A DNA stretch of 25,308 nucleotides from the NCBI GenBank assembly GCA_934675685.1, contig CAKURL010000021.1:1-25308 (forward strand). The letters run 5' to 3'. The position numbers and the translations under genes are program-made. Positions 16,817 through 24,585 of the stretch are shown in pieces. Source of the DNA: an uncultured Candidatus Melainabacteria bacterium (GTDB taxonomy: Bacteria; Cyanobacteriota; Vampirovibrionia; Gastranaerophilales; Gastranaerophilaceae). How positions within the stretch are numbered: the first letter of the stretch is position 1; each line of letters begins with the position of its first letter. Under the pieces are notes generated by a model. It worked only from the letters and a program-made list of their open reading frames with translations, searched no databases and had not been told where the DNA came from.

Positions 16817-18321
16817 CTAATAAATTAACATAAATATATTTAAAATTGGTGGAGCGGAGTTATCTTCAGACGAACCCTCAATATCATTTAATAAATCTTC
16901 TGTAATTTCAACTGGGCGGTCTTGAGTATTAAAGATAATTGTCGCTTTATCATCATATAGATATATTTTATTGATTAAAACAGTAATCAATGCTCGTCTA
17001 TATTTGACATCATTTATATCCCCATTTTTCAAATTATTTAAGAAAATTTGACCTGCGGAATTTCTAATCTTACATGTTGTAATTCTTCTTGTGCTATTTG
17101 TTTTTTAATTTCATCTTCTTGGTTTGCCAACGTTTCTAGTTCTGCAAATATAATATCTCTTACTCTTTGGCTTGTGCCAGATTTGAGGGTGGTTAAAAGA
17201 TTTTTCTTTTCTTTCCCTAATGCTTTTAATTTGTTTTTTAAATCTTTTACGACCAAATTGTCTAAATCTTTTTTGCACATAGCAACAACGGTTCTTGCAA
17301 TTTTATCTATATTTTTAGGGGTTAAGATATTCCGACAAGTATTTACCACAATATCCTCAATTAGTTGTTTTTTTATACTCTTTTTATCGCATAATTTTTT
17401 CCTTGCTTTTACGCATTTATAGTAACAATGTAAAGTACCTGTTTTTGAAGTACCAGAAACCCCAACCATCATGTCTTTACAATGCCCACAAAATATCTTT
17501 GTTGTTAGTAAATATTCTTCTTTTGCTCTTCTGCTCCTAGATACTTTTTTGTTTTTATTCGCTATTTGATTTACCTGAAAAAACAATTCATCAGAAATTA
17601 TTCTTGGAATTGTATCAGGAGTTTCTTTGCCCTTATATGTGTATGTTCCAATGTATTTTTTGTTTACCAACATATTTCTTAAAGAATTTTTATTAAATTT
17701 TCCACCAATAGAAGTTTTAATATTGCGTTTGTTTAGGTAATCACAAATTTCAACTATTGTATGTCCTGCAGCGTACATCTCAAAGATCTTTTTTACAAAA
17801 GGTGCAGTTGTATCATCTATTTCTAATTTATGGGTTTCTTTATTTACTTTATAACCCAAACCACAATTACCGCCTAAAAACTGGAATTTTGAAGCACTAT
17901 TATCGTAACCACGTTTAATTTTTTCAGATAATTCTTTTGAATAATATTCATTTAAACCTTCAAAAATTGATTCCATTAAAGCGCCTGCCGAATTATCTTC
18001 GATATGTTCTTTTGCAGAAATAACCTTAACTCCGAATTTTTTCAATTCATGCTTAATGCAAACACTATCAAATTTACTTCTTGAAAATCGATCTAATTGA
18101 TAAACCAAAATTCCTTGAAATGTTCTTGTTTTAGCATCTTCTATCATTCTTTGAAAATTCGGTCTGCTATCATTTGTTCCAGTAAAGGCTCTATCAATAT
18201 ATTCGGCAATTACATTAAGGTTATTTTGTTTTGCATAGTCGTAGCAAACATTTAATTGACCTTCAATGGATTGTTCTGTTTGGTTATGGCTTGAATATCT
18301 TGCATATATTACTATGTCCAT
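16817..18321 (-). pseudogene. Large serine recombinase (element integrase), frameshifted near the C-terminus
   Basis: The main frame (18321-17038, 427 aa) contains the resolvase domain with catalytic Ser10 (YARYSSHNQ) and DRFSRS, a recombinase domain (LGYKVN, KGETPDTIPRIIS), a zinc ribbon beginning CGHCKDMM near residue 295, and a Lys-rich coiled coil. It stops at VKFS. The next frame (from about 17045 to 16817) supplies the missing conserved tail, FLNNLKNGDINDVKYRR to IYLYDDKATIIFN. One extra T in the TTTT run (forward strand A-run 17043-17046) would join them as VKFFLNN. No classic slippery heptamer is present. This is either a true inactivating deletion or an assembly error. The gene's ATG directly follows the XRE stop, so the two form an operon. 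It should catalyse integration at ssrA. Confidence 0.85.
16847..16854 (+). other. Left attachment-site core (attL)
   Basis: TGGTGGAG is identical to the tmRNA 3' end at 24586-24593 and lies 12 bases left of the 13-base arm at 16866-16878. The recombinase frame runs through it: the Pro-Pro codons are the core, and the last nine residues (ILNIFMLIY) are encoded by chromosomal flank. Confidence 0.7.
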
Positions 18322-19029
18322 TTATTTCTTGTTTTCTCCAATTTCTTTGTTTCTTAAGTTAATCAAATTTTCTTGAATTTCAAGTAAAATCAGTTGTTTT
18401 AGTTTTACTCTTTGTTCTTTTACGCAAAATTCGTCTTTGCAAACGGTTGTTTCGGTGTAAGGCAAAATTGTTTCTTCATCAATTCCAATACCCGAAAAAA
18501 TATAAGTATAAATATTATCTAATAAACCTTTTTCAAAATTAACCTCTCCTGAATCATTTACAACGAACTCTTTGCAAGCATTTTGTATCAAGTAGTTAAA
18601 TGCTTCAATTCGTTTAGTAACTTCATAGCCATATTTATAAGCCTCAGAATTGTTATTAGCTTTGTTTTTGTATTTTTTTATTGATTCTAAGCTATGTAAC
18701 GTCATATCATCTAGACCTAGAGTTGATTTCAAAGAAGCATAATTAGGCTTTCTGTCGTTAGTTCGACAATATAAGTAATCTAATGTTGTATCAAAAATTC
18801 TACAATATGCATTGGCTAATTCCCAATTTATTTTTCTTGCACCATTTTCAAGTTGTGAGATTGTTTGTTTCCCATTTTCACCATCTAATACAATTTCACA
18901 ATCGAATTTTTGAATTTCTCTGGCTAATTGAGTCTGAGAAAGGTTTTTGCTTTCTCTCAATATTCTAAGTCTTTGTCCAATTTCTTTCTTTTTTAACTCA
19001 ATTTTGCTGTCATTATTTTTATTTGCCAT
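18322..19029 (-). CDS. XRE-family regulator of the integrase operon
   Basis: This 235-aa protein has an N-terminal helix-turn-helix (residues about 14-75: GQRLRILRESKNLSQTQLA, then QTISQLENGARKINW and LANAYCRIFDTTLDYLY). A helical C-terminal domain of about 150 residues follows; I cannot name it, and it may sense a signal or dimerise. It is the first gene before the recombinase, and the recombinase ATG follows its stop with no gap. It is divergent from the primase operon across a 76-base gap, a position like that of the master repressor in small phage-like islands. AGGAG precedes the ATG, and a TTGACA/TTTAAT promoter lies upstream. The repressor role is inference. Confidence 0.8.
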   Translation of the reverse strand: MANKNNDSKIELKKKEIGQRLRILRESKNLSQTQLAREIQKFDCEIVLDGENGKQTISQLENGARKINWELANAYCRIFDTTLDYLYCRTNDRKPNYASLKSTLGLDDMTLHSLESIKKYKNKANNNSEAYKYGYEVTKRIEAFNYLIQNACKEFVVNDSGEVNFEKGLLDNIYTYIFSGIGIDEETILPYTETTVCKDEFCVKEQRVKLKQLILLEIQENLINLRNKEIGENKK

Positions 19030-19041
19030 TTTTATCTCCTG

Positions 19042-19076
19042 TATAATATTAAATCACCTACTAAAATCCTTGTCAA
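19042..19076 (-). promoter_or_regulatory. Promoter of the XRE-recombinase operon, in the divergent gap
   Basis: On the minus strand TTGACA (19071-19076) and TTTAAT (19048-19053) have 17-base spacing. A plus-strand TATAAT (19042-19047) abuts the -10 and could serve the opposite operon, but I find no good -35 for it. The two directions would compete for this gap. Confidence 0.6.
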
Positions 19077-19105
19077 TTATCTTCCAACTTCCGCAGTAGT
19101 AAAAA

Positions 19106-19279
19106 ATGAGCTATAAAAATTACATGAGCGGTAAAGAAAAACATAACTTTGATATATCGCAAACCCAATGCAAGTTATTAGCAAGTTACTTTTACAAGGA
19201 CATTGCAAAATATGTGAAAGAAAATAATGCCAGATACTTGCAGTTCGTTGAGTCAGAAAACAGAAAGGAGAAAAAATAA
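19106..19279 (+). CDS. 57-aa protein coupled to the primase-like gene
   Basis: This small ORF (MSYKNYMSGKEKHNFDISQTQ to ESENRKEKK) has no recognised family. It looks like a short, charged, mostly helical protein with Tyr-rich segments. Its TAA overlaps the next ATG in TAATG, and the ribosome site of the primase-like gene (AAAGGAG) lies in its last codons, which supports real translation. Its own start has no clear Shine-Dalgarno sequence; ATG at 19124 is an alternative. As the first gene of the replication operon it could be an excision factor or regulator, but nothing in the sequence proves this. Confidence 0.55.
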   Translation: MSYKNYMSGKEKHNFDISQTQCKLLASYFYKDIAKYVKENNARYLQFVESENRKEKK

Positions 19280-21384
19280 TGACAAACGAAATTAGAAACC
19301 CAAATGGAAGCATTTATTGTTCGGAATTTACTTATGGAGATTTTGGAAGAAGTGGAATTTCTAGAGATGTAGTAGACAAATATATTAAAGCAGGTTATCT
19401 AAAAGATTCTTCCGATGGTTGGAAATTGCATTTCCCAAAATTTTTGAATGAATTTTCTTCAAATTACTACACTCAAAGACTCAAATATCCAAACAATAGA
19501 GGGAAATATCTTAACCCGAAAGGAGAAACAACAAAACTTTTTAGACCACTAGAACTAAGTTCTGAAAAATTGCAGGATAAAAATTCTCCGATTATTATAA
19601 CAGAGGGATGCAAAAAGGCTATTAAAGCAACATTAGAAGGTTTTGACTGCATTTCACTTGGCGGAGTTTATAACTGGAAATGTAACCCCCTAAAAAGAAA
19701 TGATATAGAAAATTTTAATGAAATTGATGTATACGACAGTCAAGATATTATTCCAGATCTAAGAAATTTTGATGTTGCAGGCAAGGTTATTTATCTTTGT
19801 TATGATAGTGATATGTTTTATAAAGAACAAGTAAAACAGGCTCTTTATAAACTTGCAGCCTATTTATTGGTCGAAAAAGAAGCTATTGTAAAACTTGCAA
19901 TATTGCCTAATGGAAAAGCAAAAGGATTAGACGACTATTTGATAATACATGGAAAACAAGCCTTTCAAGAAATTTTAGACAATGCTGAAACGGTTACATT
20001 AAAACAAATTCAAATTAATTTGGCAGACACAAAAAATAATAGTAGATCTAAATTCCCAATTGAAATTTTTCCAAATAAAATACAAAAACAATTTATAGAT
20101 TTACAAAAGCAAATGGACGCTCCTATAGAATACATTTTTTGCTCTTTTCTTTTTGGAGCAAGTCTTTTAATGGATTGCAGAGCAAGTCTTTGTGTTAGAA
20201 AAAACACCAAATGGTTTGAACATCCGATTTTATGGATTGCTATTGTTGGAAATCCTGCACAAAAGAAAACACCTTGCATATCAATATTCAAAGACTTTAT
20301 TGACGAATTTGATTCTAAACTTACTGAAAAATATGAAGCAGAATCAGAATTTTACAAAAAAGCAATGCAAGAATATAATAATGCTCTTAAAAATTTAAAG
20401 AAAAACAAGGGAATAACGAATTTTGAAATTCCAATTGAACCCCAAATGCCATATAAACAAAGACTTACTACACAGAATTTTACAGTTGAAGCTCTTGCAA
20501 AAATGGTTTGGCAAAATCAACAATGTGAAAATAGAGGTGTTGCTATATTGGTTGATGAACTGGTAACATTTATAAAAATGATGGGACAATATAAAAAGAG
20601 TAGTGATTCTGATGAAGGATATTTTTTACAGGCTTGGAAAAAACAATACTATAATGTAATTCGTCAAGGTGGAGATATAGATTATACAATTAAGGTTAGC
20701 CATAATATTATGGGCGGAATACAACCTAAAGTATTAAATAAATTGTTATTTAAAAATACTTATGATTCTTACAATGGAATGATTGAACGCTGGTTGTTTG
20801 CATGCTCGGATTATCTTTCAACAGGAAAGGTTTATTATAGCGAAAATGAATTTGATTCTGCGTTAATAAAAGATATCTACGATAAATTGTATAATATGCC
20901 AATTAGTATATATCACTTTAGTTCTAAAGCACAGAAAGTTTTTGATGATTTTGTTGAAGAAATAGCTAGGCAAAAACGGGATAACAAACAAAGTGATTTA
21001 ATAAAAAATTATCTTCAAAAACAAACAGATTATGTTGCGAGATTTGCATTAATTCTGCATTGTATTGACAATTTTGAAGAAAAAGAAATTGAAGCAAAAA
21101 CAGTAGAAAATGCAATTAAATTGAGTCAATATTTTATTGATAGTTTTAAAAAAATCTTGAATGAATGCTTAAACATAAATTCTCTTGAAGAATATACCTT
21201 GAACTTATTAAAAACAAAAGAGGTAGACATAATTTCACCCTCAAAATTATTCAAGAAAAATACAACAAGATACAAAAGCAAAGAAAATGCTCAAATAGCA
21301 CTTGAAAATCTTGCTAATCAAGGTTATGGCAGAATGATTAAAACAAATAACGGTGGTTATAATTTCAAGTTTTATAACATTTAA
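19279..21384 (+). CDS. Toprim/DUF3987-type primase-helicase-like replication protein
   Basis: This 701-aa protein has two recognisable parts. The N-terminal 240 residues resemble a DUF3854 Toprim-like module: Glu109 in ITEGCKKA and the acidic DSD at 176-178 in YLCYDSDMF, with GLDDYL after. The rest is DUF3987-like: a P-loop-like GNPAQKKTP near residues 324-332, where the usual Gly-Lys-Ser is altered, Walker B-like VAILVDEL near 422-429, and HNIMGGIQP near 475. Such proteins act in replication of plasmids, phages and islands. It probably replicates the excised element. AAAGGAG precedes the ATG and a strong terminator follows. Helicase or primase activity is unproven. Confidence 0.75.
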   Translation: MTNEIRNPNGSIYCSEFTYGDFGRSGISRDVVDKYIKAGYLKDSSDGWKLHFPKFLNEFSSNYYTQRLKYPNNRGKYLNPKGETTKLFRPLELSSEKLQDKNSPIIITEGCKKAIKATLEGFDCISLGGVYNWKCNPLKRNDIENFNEIDVYDSQDIIPDLRNFDVAGKVIYLCYDSDMFYKEQVKQALYKLAAYLLVEKEAIVKLAILPNGKAKGLDDYLIIHGKQAFQEILDNAETVTLKQIQINLADTKNNSRSKFPIEIFPNKIQKQFIDLQKQMDAPIEYIFCSFLFGASLLMDCRASLCVRKNTKWFEHPILWIAIVGNPAQKKTPCISIFKDFIDEFDSKLTEKYEAESEFYKKAMQEYNNALKNLKKNKGITNFEIPIEPQMPYKQRLTTQNFTVEALAKMVWQNQQCENRGVAILVDELVTFIKMMGQYKKSSDSDEGYFLQAWKKQYYNVIRQGGDIDYTIKVSHNIMGGIQPKVLNKLLFKNTYDSYNGMIERWLFACSDYLSTGKVYYSENEFDSALIKDIYDKLYNMPISIYHFSSKAQKVFDDFVEEIARQKRDNKQSDLIKNYLQKQTDYVARFALILHCIDNFEEKEIEAKTVENAIKLSQYFIDSFKKILNECLNINSLEEYTLNLLKTKEVDIISPSKLFKKNTTRYKSKENAQIALENLANQGYGRMIKTNNGGYNFKFYNI

Positions 21385-21390
21385 CAATAT

Positions 21391-21520
21391 TCTTTATACC
21401 TTGTAAGGCTAAATTTCAATAAAAACACCAATTTTGAGAGAGGGTTAATTTTAACCCTCTTTTTATATCTTTATACCTTGGGGTATAAACAGGTTGGCAA
21501 AATACAAAAAGCTATACCTT
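21391..21520. repeat. Repeated TATACCTT sites after the primase-like gene
   Basis: TCTTTATACCTTG occurs exactly at 21391-21403 and 21468-21480, and the core TATACCTT occurs again at 21513-21520. The second copy is followed by its inverse (GGTATA). The 210-base gap also holds the terminator. Directly repeated sites beside a replication gene could be initiator-binding iterons, although three copies with uneven spacing are weak support. Confidence 0.4.
21439..21465 (+). terminator. Intrinsic terminator of the primase operon
   Basis: AGAGGGTTAA (21439-21448) pairs perfectly with TTAACCCTCT (21451-21460) around a two-base apex, followed by TTTTT. Confidence 0.85.
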
Positions 21521-21594
21521 TTAAAAACGTAATTAGAATGGGACTTAACGCCCAACAAATGGTACAAAGTATTAAACGGGAAATATTTTTCTTG

Positions 21595-22311
21595 TCAAAG
21601 AAGATACATTTTGAGATAACGACACCATTCAGTAGCTAAGAAATTATTAATAGCCATTTCTAAGTCAGAAAAATGTCTTTCTTGAACCAAAAATAAATAA
21701 TCTCTTACTGAATACCTTGAAGCTCTTAAATAAAACATTTTTGCATTTTTCGTTTCTTCAATATCTTTAAATCTATAAAATCTTTTTACGTATTCGCATT
21801 CAGACTTTCTATCTCTGTGATTATAAATTATTACTGTCGCACCATGAGAATAATAATCTGCAGCTTCCTTATAAGTCGTGTATTTGTTCCCATTTTTTGA
21901 ACAAGGTGTTGTGCTTTTTACTTCAAGTCCATTATCTGGATCTAAAAATATTACATCTTGATTTTCCAATTTTTTTAAAGCTTTCAAATGCCATTCATTA
22001 CGATTTTTAGCTTCTAAATTTTTATTCCAAAATAAAGCATTTTTAAAAAGTTTTGCTCTTTCAAGCCTTGCTACAGAACGCTTTTTACTCAATCCGATTT
22101 TTTCTAAAATACTATGCAAATAAACATCTGGAGTATCGCAAGCACATTTTAAATAACTTGTGTGCTTTCCATCTGTCAAAGTTTTTGAATATTCAGGCTC
22201 ATCTGGTGTTAAATACCAATTTAAACCAATACTAAATCCTGCATTTTCAAGGCATCTTAAAATACCTAGTTTTGTATAATCACCAACATCACCCGCATAT
22301 TGATTTTTCAT
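21595..22311 (-). CDS. Uncharacterised 238-aa cargo protein
   Basis: I recognise the pattern as a scattered accessory family but cannot assign a function. The start MKNQYAGDVGDYTKLGILRCL is characteristic. The centre has VIFLDPDNGLEV near residues 119-130, an acidic loop that could bind metal or nucleotide, and later VIIYNHRDRKSE, where a His/Arg/Asp cluster could be catalytic. The pattern of beta-strands with DPDNG then YNHRDR suggests an alpha/beta enzyme, perhaps a nuclease or methyltransferase-like fold. There is no signal peptide or membrane segment. AAAGGA precedes the ATG. It is divergent from an XRE regulator across a 141-base gap rich in palindromes, so it is probably controlled by that regulator. 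A defence role is only a guess from location. Confidence 0.6.
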   Translation of the reverse strand: MKNQYAGDVGDYTKLGILRCLENAGFSIGLNWYLTPDEPEYSKTLTDGKHTSYLKCACDTPDVYLHSILEKIGLSKKRSVARLERAKLFKNALFWNKNLEAKNRNEWHLKALKKLENQDVIFLDPDNGLEVKSTTPCSKNGNKYTTYKEAADYYSHGATVIIYNHRDRKSECEYVKRFYRFKDIEETKNAKMFYLRASRYSVRDYLFLVQERHFSDLEMAINNFLATEWCRYLKMYLL

Positions 22312-22335
22312 AATCTATCCTTTTTATCTATCTTA

Positions 22336-22388
22336 AACAAGGATTTATTGTAGGATAATCCTTGTTATTTGTTGTTAATCTATAACAA
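22336..22388. promoter_or_regulatory. Palindromic operator-like sites between divergent genes
   Basis: AACAAGGATT (22336-22345) and AATCCTTGTT (22357-22366) form a perfect inverted repeat with 11-base spacing. TTGTTA (22372-22377) and TAACAA (22383-22388) form a second. Both lie between the 238-aa gene and the XRE gene, so they are likely targets of that XRE protein. Confidence 0.5.
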
Positions 22389-22470
22389 ACAACGATTATA
22401 TTCAAATGGCATAACCTCAAAAAGTGTTTATGAGAAATATTGACTTTTTAACATGAAAGTGGGGTTCATC

Positions 22471-22788
22471 ATGAAACTTAAAAAACTATTAGGAAAAAGA
22501 ATACAAGAATTGCGAATAAAAAACGGCTTGAAACAATCAGAACTAGCCGAAAAAGTTGGGATTGCAACAAAACATCAAAGCTGTATTGAAACAGGCAAAA
22601 ACTATCCATCAGCAGAACTTGTTGAAAATTATGCAAAAGTATTTGAAGTAGACGTAGCAGAAATGTTAGATATCGCACACGTCAAAACATCAGAAGAATT
22701 ATTGTCAGATATTTACTCAATGCTCAAAACCGCAAGTGAAGAAGAAATACTGATGGCACATAAGATATTGAAAGGCTTGTTGCATTAA
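22471..22788 (+). CDS. Small XRE-family regulator
   Basis: This 105-aa protein has an N-terminal helix-turn-helix (residues about 8-60: GKRIQELRIKNGLKQSELAEKVGIA, then CIETGKNYPSAELVENYAKVF) and a short helical tail likely to dimerise. I choose ATG at 22471 because GGGG lies seven bases upstream. The frame also opens at ATG 22453, which has no ribosome site. It is divergent from the 238-aa gene and converges on the winged-helix gene ending at 22795. It probably represses the divergent pair through the palindromes upstream. Confidence 0.8.
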   Translation: MKLKKLLGKRIQELRIKNGLKQSELAEKVGIATKHQSCIETGKNYPSAELVENYAKVFEVDVAEMLDIAHVKTSEELLSDIYSMLKTASEEEILMAHKILKGLLH

Positions 22789-22794
22789 AATATA

Positions 22795-23703
22795 TTATTC
22801 TTTTATGCTATTAATAATGCTTTCAGCTGCTTTTAATCCATTATTTAAAAGTTTATATTTGTACTGCTTGCCATCAGGAGTCGAATGTACTTCTGTTCCA
22901 GCTTTTTCAAAATAATATTTTACTTGTCTGGTTGTAACAGCAATTTTAAATCTTGTTGTTAAAATATACTCTATGTCTTTAACTGTAAATTCTTTAAAAT
23001 CAGTCTCTTTTGTATACATATACATCAAAACTCTAATTTGATCATTTAATTTTTCAAGTTTAGTAATATCACAATATTTATCACAGTTTAAAGAATCTAC
23101 GTCAACTGCACAAACGGGAGTGATATTAGTTGTTTTTGATTTTTTAGCCTTAGATTTATTTGTTTTTGAAACACTATTTTCTTTGGCGATGAATTTGTTA
23201 CAATAATCAATACCATCTTCGGTAATATAGTATGATTTTTTACCATCAATTTTATTTTCTTTGTCTTCAACGATACGACCAATGTTGATATTTTGGTTAA
23301 TGCATGCATTGATGTTAGTTGGAATATTTTGTCGAGCATCCTTTAATGCGATTTTAATACAATTTGCACTAAAATTTTCTTTTTGTTCATTGTGAAATAA
23401 ATAACAAGCTACACCTAATACTCGTTCAGTATCTAAAGAAAAATTCTTACTTCTTAAATATTGAGAAAGAGAGGAATATTTTTGTGTATCATTTGCAACT
23501 GTTTCTATTAATGCGTGGGAGGTTTCTGGCACTACAGCTTCTGCTTGTATAAGTCTTGATTTTACAAAATTTTGCGTAGTTGTCATTAAAGCCATTGCTT
23601 CTCTAAGATTATTTTGAAAAACTGTTCTCTCTGCTTCAATGAACTCAGGTGTTCCTTCTACTTCAAATTCGATTTCTCCGTATCTTACTTTTAACTTGCA
23701 CAT
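22795..23703 (-). CDS. Double winged-helix-like protein, partner of the HEPN-like gene
   Basis: I do not recognise a named family for this 302-aa protein. Residues 1-22 form a beta-hairpin (KVRYGEIEFEVEGTPEF), followed by a helical segment to about residue 75. Residues 92-172 look like a winged helix ending KSYYITEDGIDYCNKF. A Lys/Ser-rich linker (about 173-195) leads to a second winged-helix-like unit at 218-300 ending YKYKLLNNGLKAAESI. The repeated pattern (hydrophobic helix, then an I/L-rich helix, then an aromatic wing with Gly) suggests DNA binding or protein docking. AGGAAGG precedes the ATG. It overlaps the upstream HEPN-like gene by 13 bases, so the two are translated together. Confidence 0.6.
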   Translation of the reverse strand: MCKLKVRYGEIEFEVEGTPEFIEAERTVFQNNLREAMALMTTTQNFVKSRLIQAEAVVPETSHALIETVANDTQKYSSLSQYLRSKNFSLDTERVLGVACYLFHNEQKENFSANCIKIALKDARQNIPTNINACINQNINIGRIVEDKENKIDGKKSYYITEDGIDYCNKFIAKENSVSKTNKSKAKKSKTTNITPVCAVDVDSLNCDKYCDITKLEKLNDQIRVLMYMYTKETDFKEFTVKDIEYILTTRFKIAVTTRQVKYYFEKAGTEVHSTPDGKQYKYKLLNNGLKAAESIINSIKE

Positions 23704-24443
23704 ATTAATCCTTCCTGCATAAATCCTGCTTTATAATATAATTCTTCCATTACTAATCTATATAAAGTACTTATATCATCGATGTCTTTTTTAGTTGCAT
23801 TATAATAAATATTATGGGCAGAATAATTTCCAACATCTCTTATTTTATCTAACCATTTTTTAGGCTCTCTTGATAGATTTAATGTTGAATTATTTTTAGC
23901 ATTGCCAGTTATCGACTCCAACATGTGATAATTACCAGTACCGTCCTTAATTTCATTTGCTATTTGTAAATTTTCATAAGCAAGTATTAATACAGTCTCA
24001 AACAACTTTCTCATTAACACAGCACAAGCATCATAACAATTATACTCATAGCAGTGGTTTATCTGATCAACCAATTTGTTTATATTAGGTCTATTAATTT
24101 TAAATTTTTGCTCATCTAACAACAAGCCACTGGAGGGGATATCTAAAGATTGGAATAATTCTGAAAATTTACTATCAAAGTCTTGAAATGCTGGTAATGC
24201 TAATACATAAGTATTACCAGTGTTTCCTTTTACAAAATGTTTTGAAGCTTTAATTTTAGTCTTTAATCTTGAAGAATTTGATATTGGGCAACGATTATTA
24301 GCCAAAAGGTCTAAAATTTCTTTAAGGGGAACATCATGTTTATTTTCGGATTTATCAATGAAATATAAGGCAACTTCGACTTTTTGCAGTTCCGTTAATC
24401 CTGAAAAATTATCAATCTTATTTATAAAATCTGAAAATCTCAA
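23691..24443 (-). CDS. HEPN/DUF4145-like protein with N-terminal winged-helix-like domain
   Basis: This 250-aa protein has an N-terminal unit (residues 15-95) resembling the winged-helix-like units of its partner, ending GNTYVLALPAFQDF. A C-terminal helical domain follows. INHCYEYNCYDACAVLMRKLFE (residues 129-149) then IRDVGNYSAHNIY (201-213) match the DUF4145/HEPN-like pattern, with Arg202 and His210 as the conserved pair. HEPN proteins are often RNases in abortive-infection systems, but many DUF4145 members are not proven nucleases. I choose TTG at 24443, ten bases after GAGGAG; an upstream TTG at 24461 has no ribosome site. First gene of a two-gene operon at the right end of the element. 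Confidence 0.6.
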   Translation of the reverse strand: MRFSDFINKIDNFSGLTELQKVEVALYFIDKSENKHDVPLKEILDLLANNRCPISNSSRLKTKIKASKHFVKGNTGNTYVLALPAFQDFDSKFSELFQSLDIPSSGLLLDEQKFKINRPNINKLVDQINHCYEYNCYDACAVLMRKLFETVLILAYENLQIANEIKDGTGNYHMLESITGNAKNNSTLNLSREPKKWLDKIRDVGNYSAHNIYYNATKKDIDDISTLYRLVMEELYYKAGFMQEGLICAS

Positions 24444-24542
24444 TTTCTTACTTCTCCTCAATTTTTATTATATTGCATTATTAAGAAAAGATTTCAAATA
24501 TTAATGTTTTTTTAATTTTTTACGAAACACTTATCACAACTG

Positions 24543-24572
24543 CGAACCCACCTGCAAAGCAGAAAGGGTTCG
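24543..24572 (-). terminator. Stem-loop at the element's right end, just past ssrA
   Basis: CGAACCC (24543-24549) pairs with GGGTTCG (24566-24572), with an inner CTGC/GCAG stem. Read from ssrA it begins 14 bases after the tmRNA 3' end. It lacks a T tract on that strand, so it could be a processing or weak stop signal. It partly overlaps the left att arm. Confidence 0.35.
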
Positions 24573-24577
24573 TCTGA
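24565..24577 (+). other. attR arm AGGGTTCGTCTGA
   Basis: It is the exact inverse of 16866-16878 in the recombinase 3' end and lies eight bases left of the tmRNA core TGGTGGAG. In the excised circle these become symmetric arms of attP. Confidence 0.65.
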
Positions 24578-24585
24578 TACTTATA

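Noticed and set aside
17038..17050. Programmed -1 frameshift in the recombinase
   Set aside because: The codons AAA TTT TCT before the stop do not form an X-XXY-YYZ slippery heptamer, and I see no strong downstream stem. A one-base deletion or sequencing error is simpler.
19077..19313. 78-aa minus-strand frame over the start of the primase operon
   Set aside because: It overlaps the coupled 57-aa ORF and the primase start, has no ribosome site, and would block the divergent layout.
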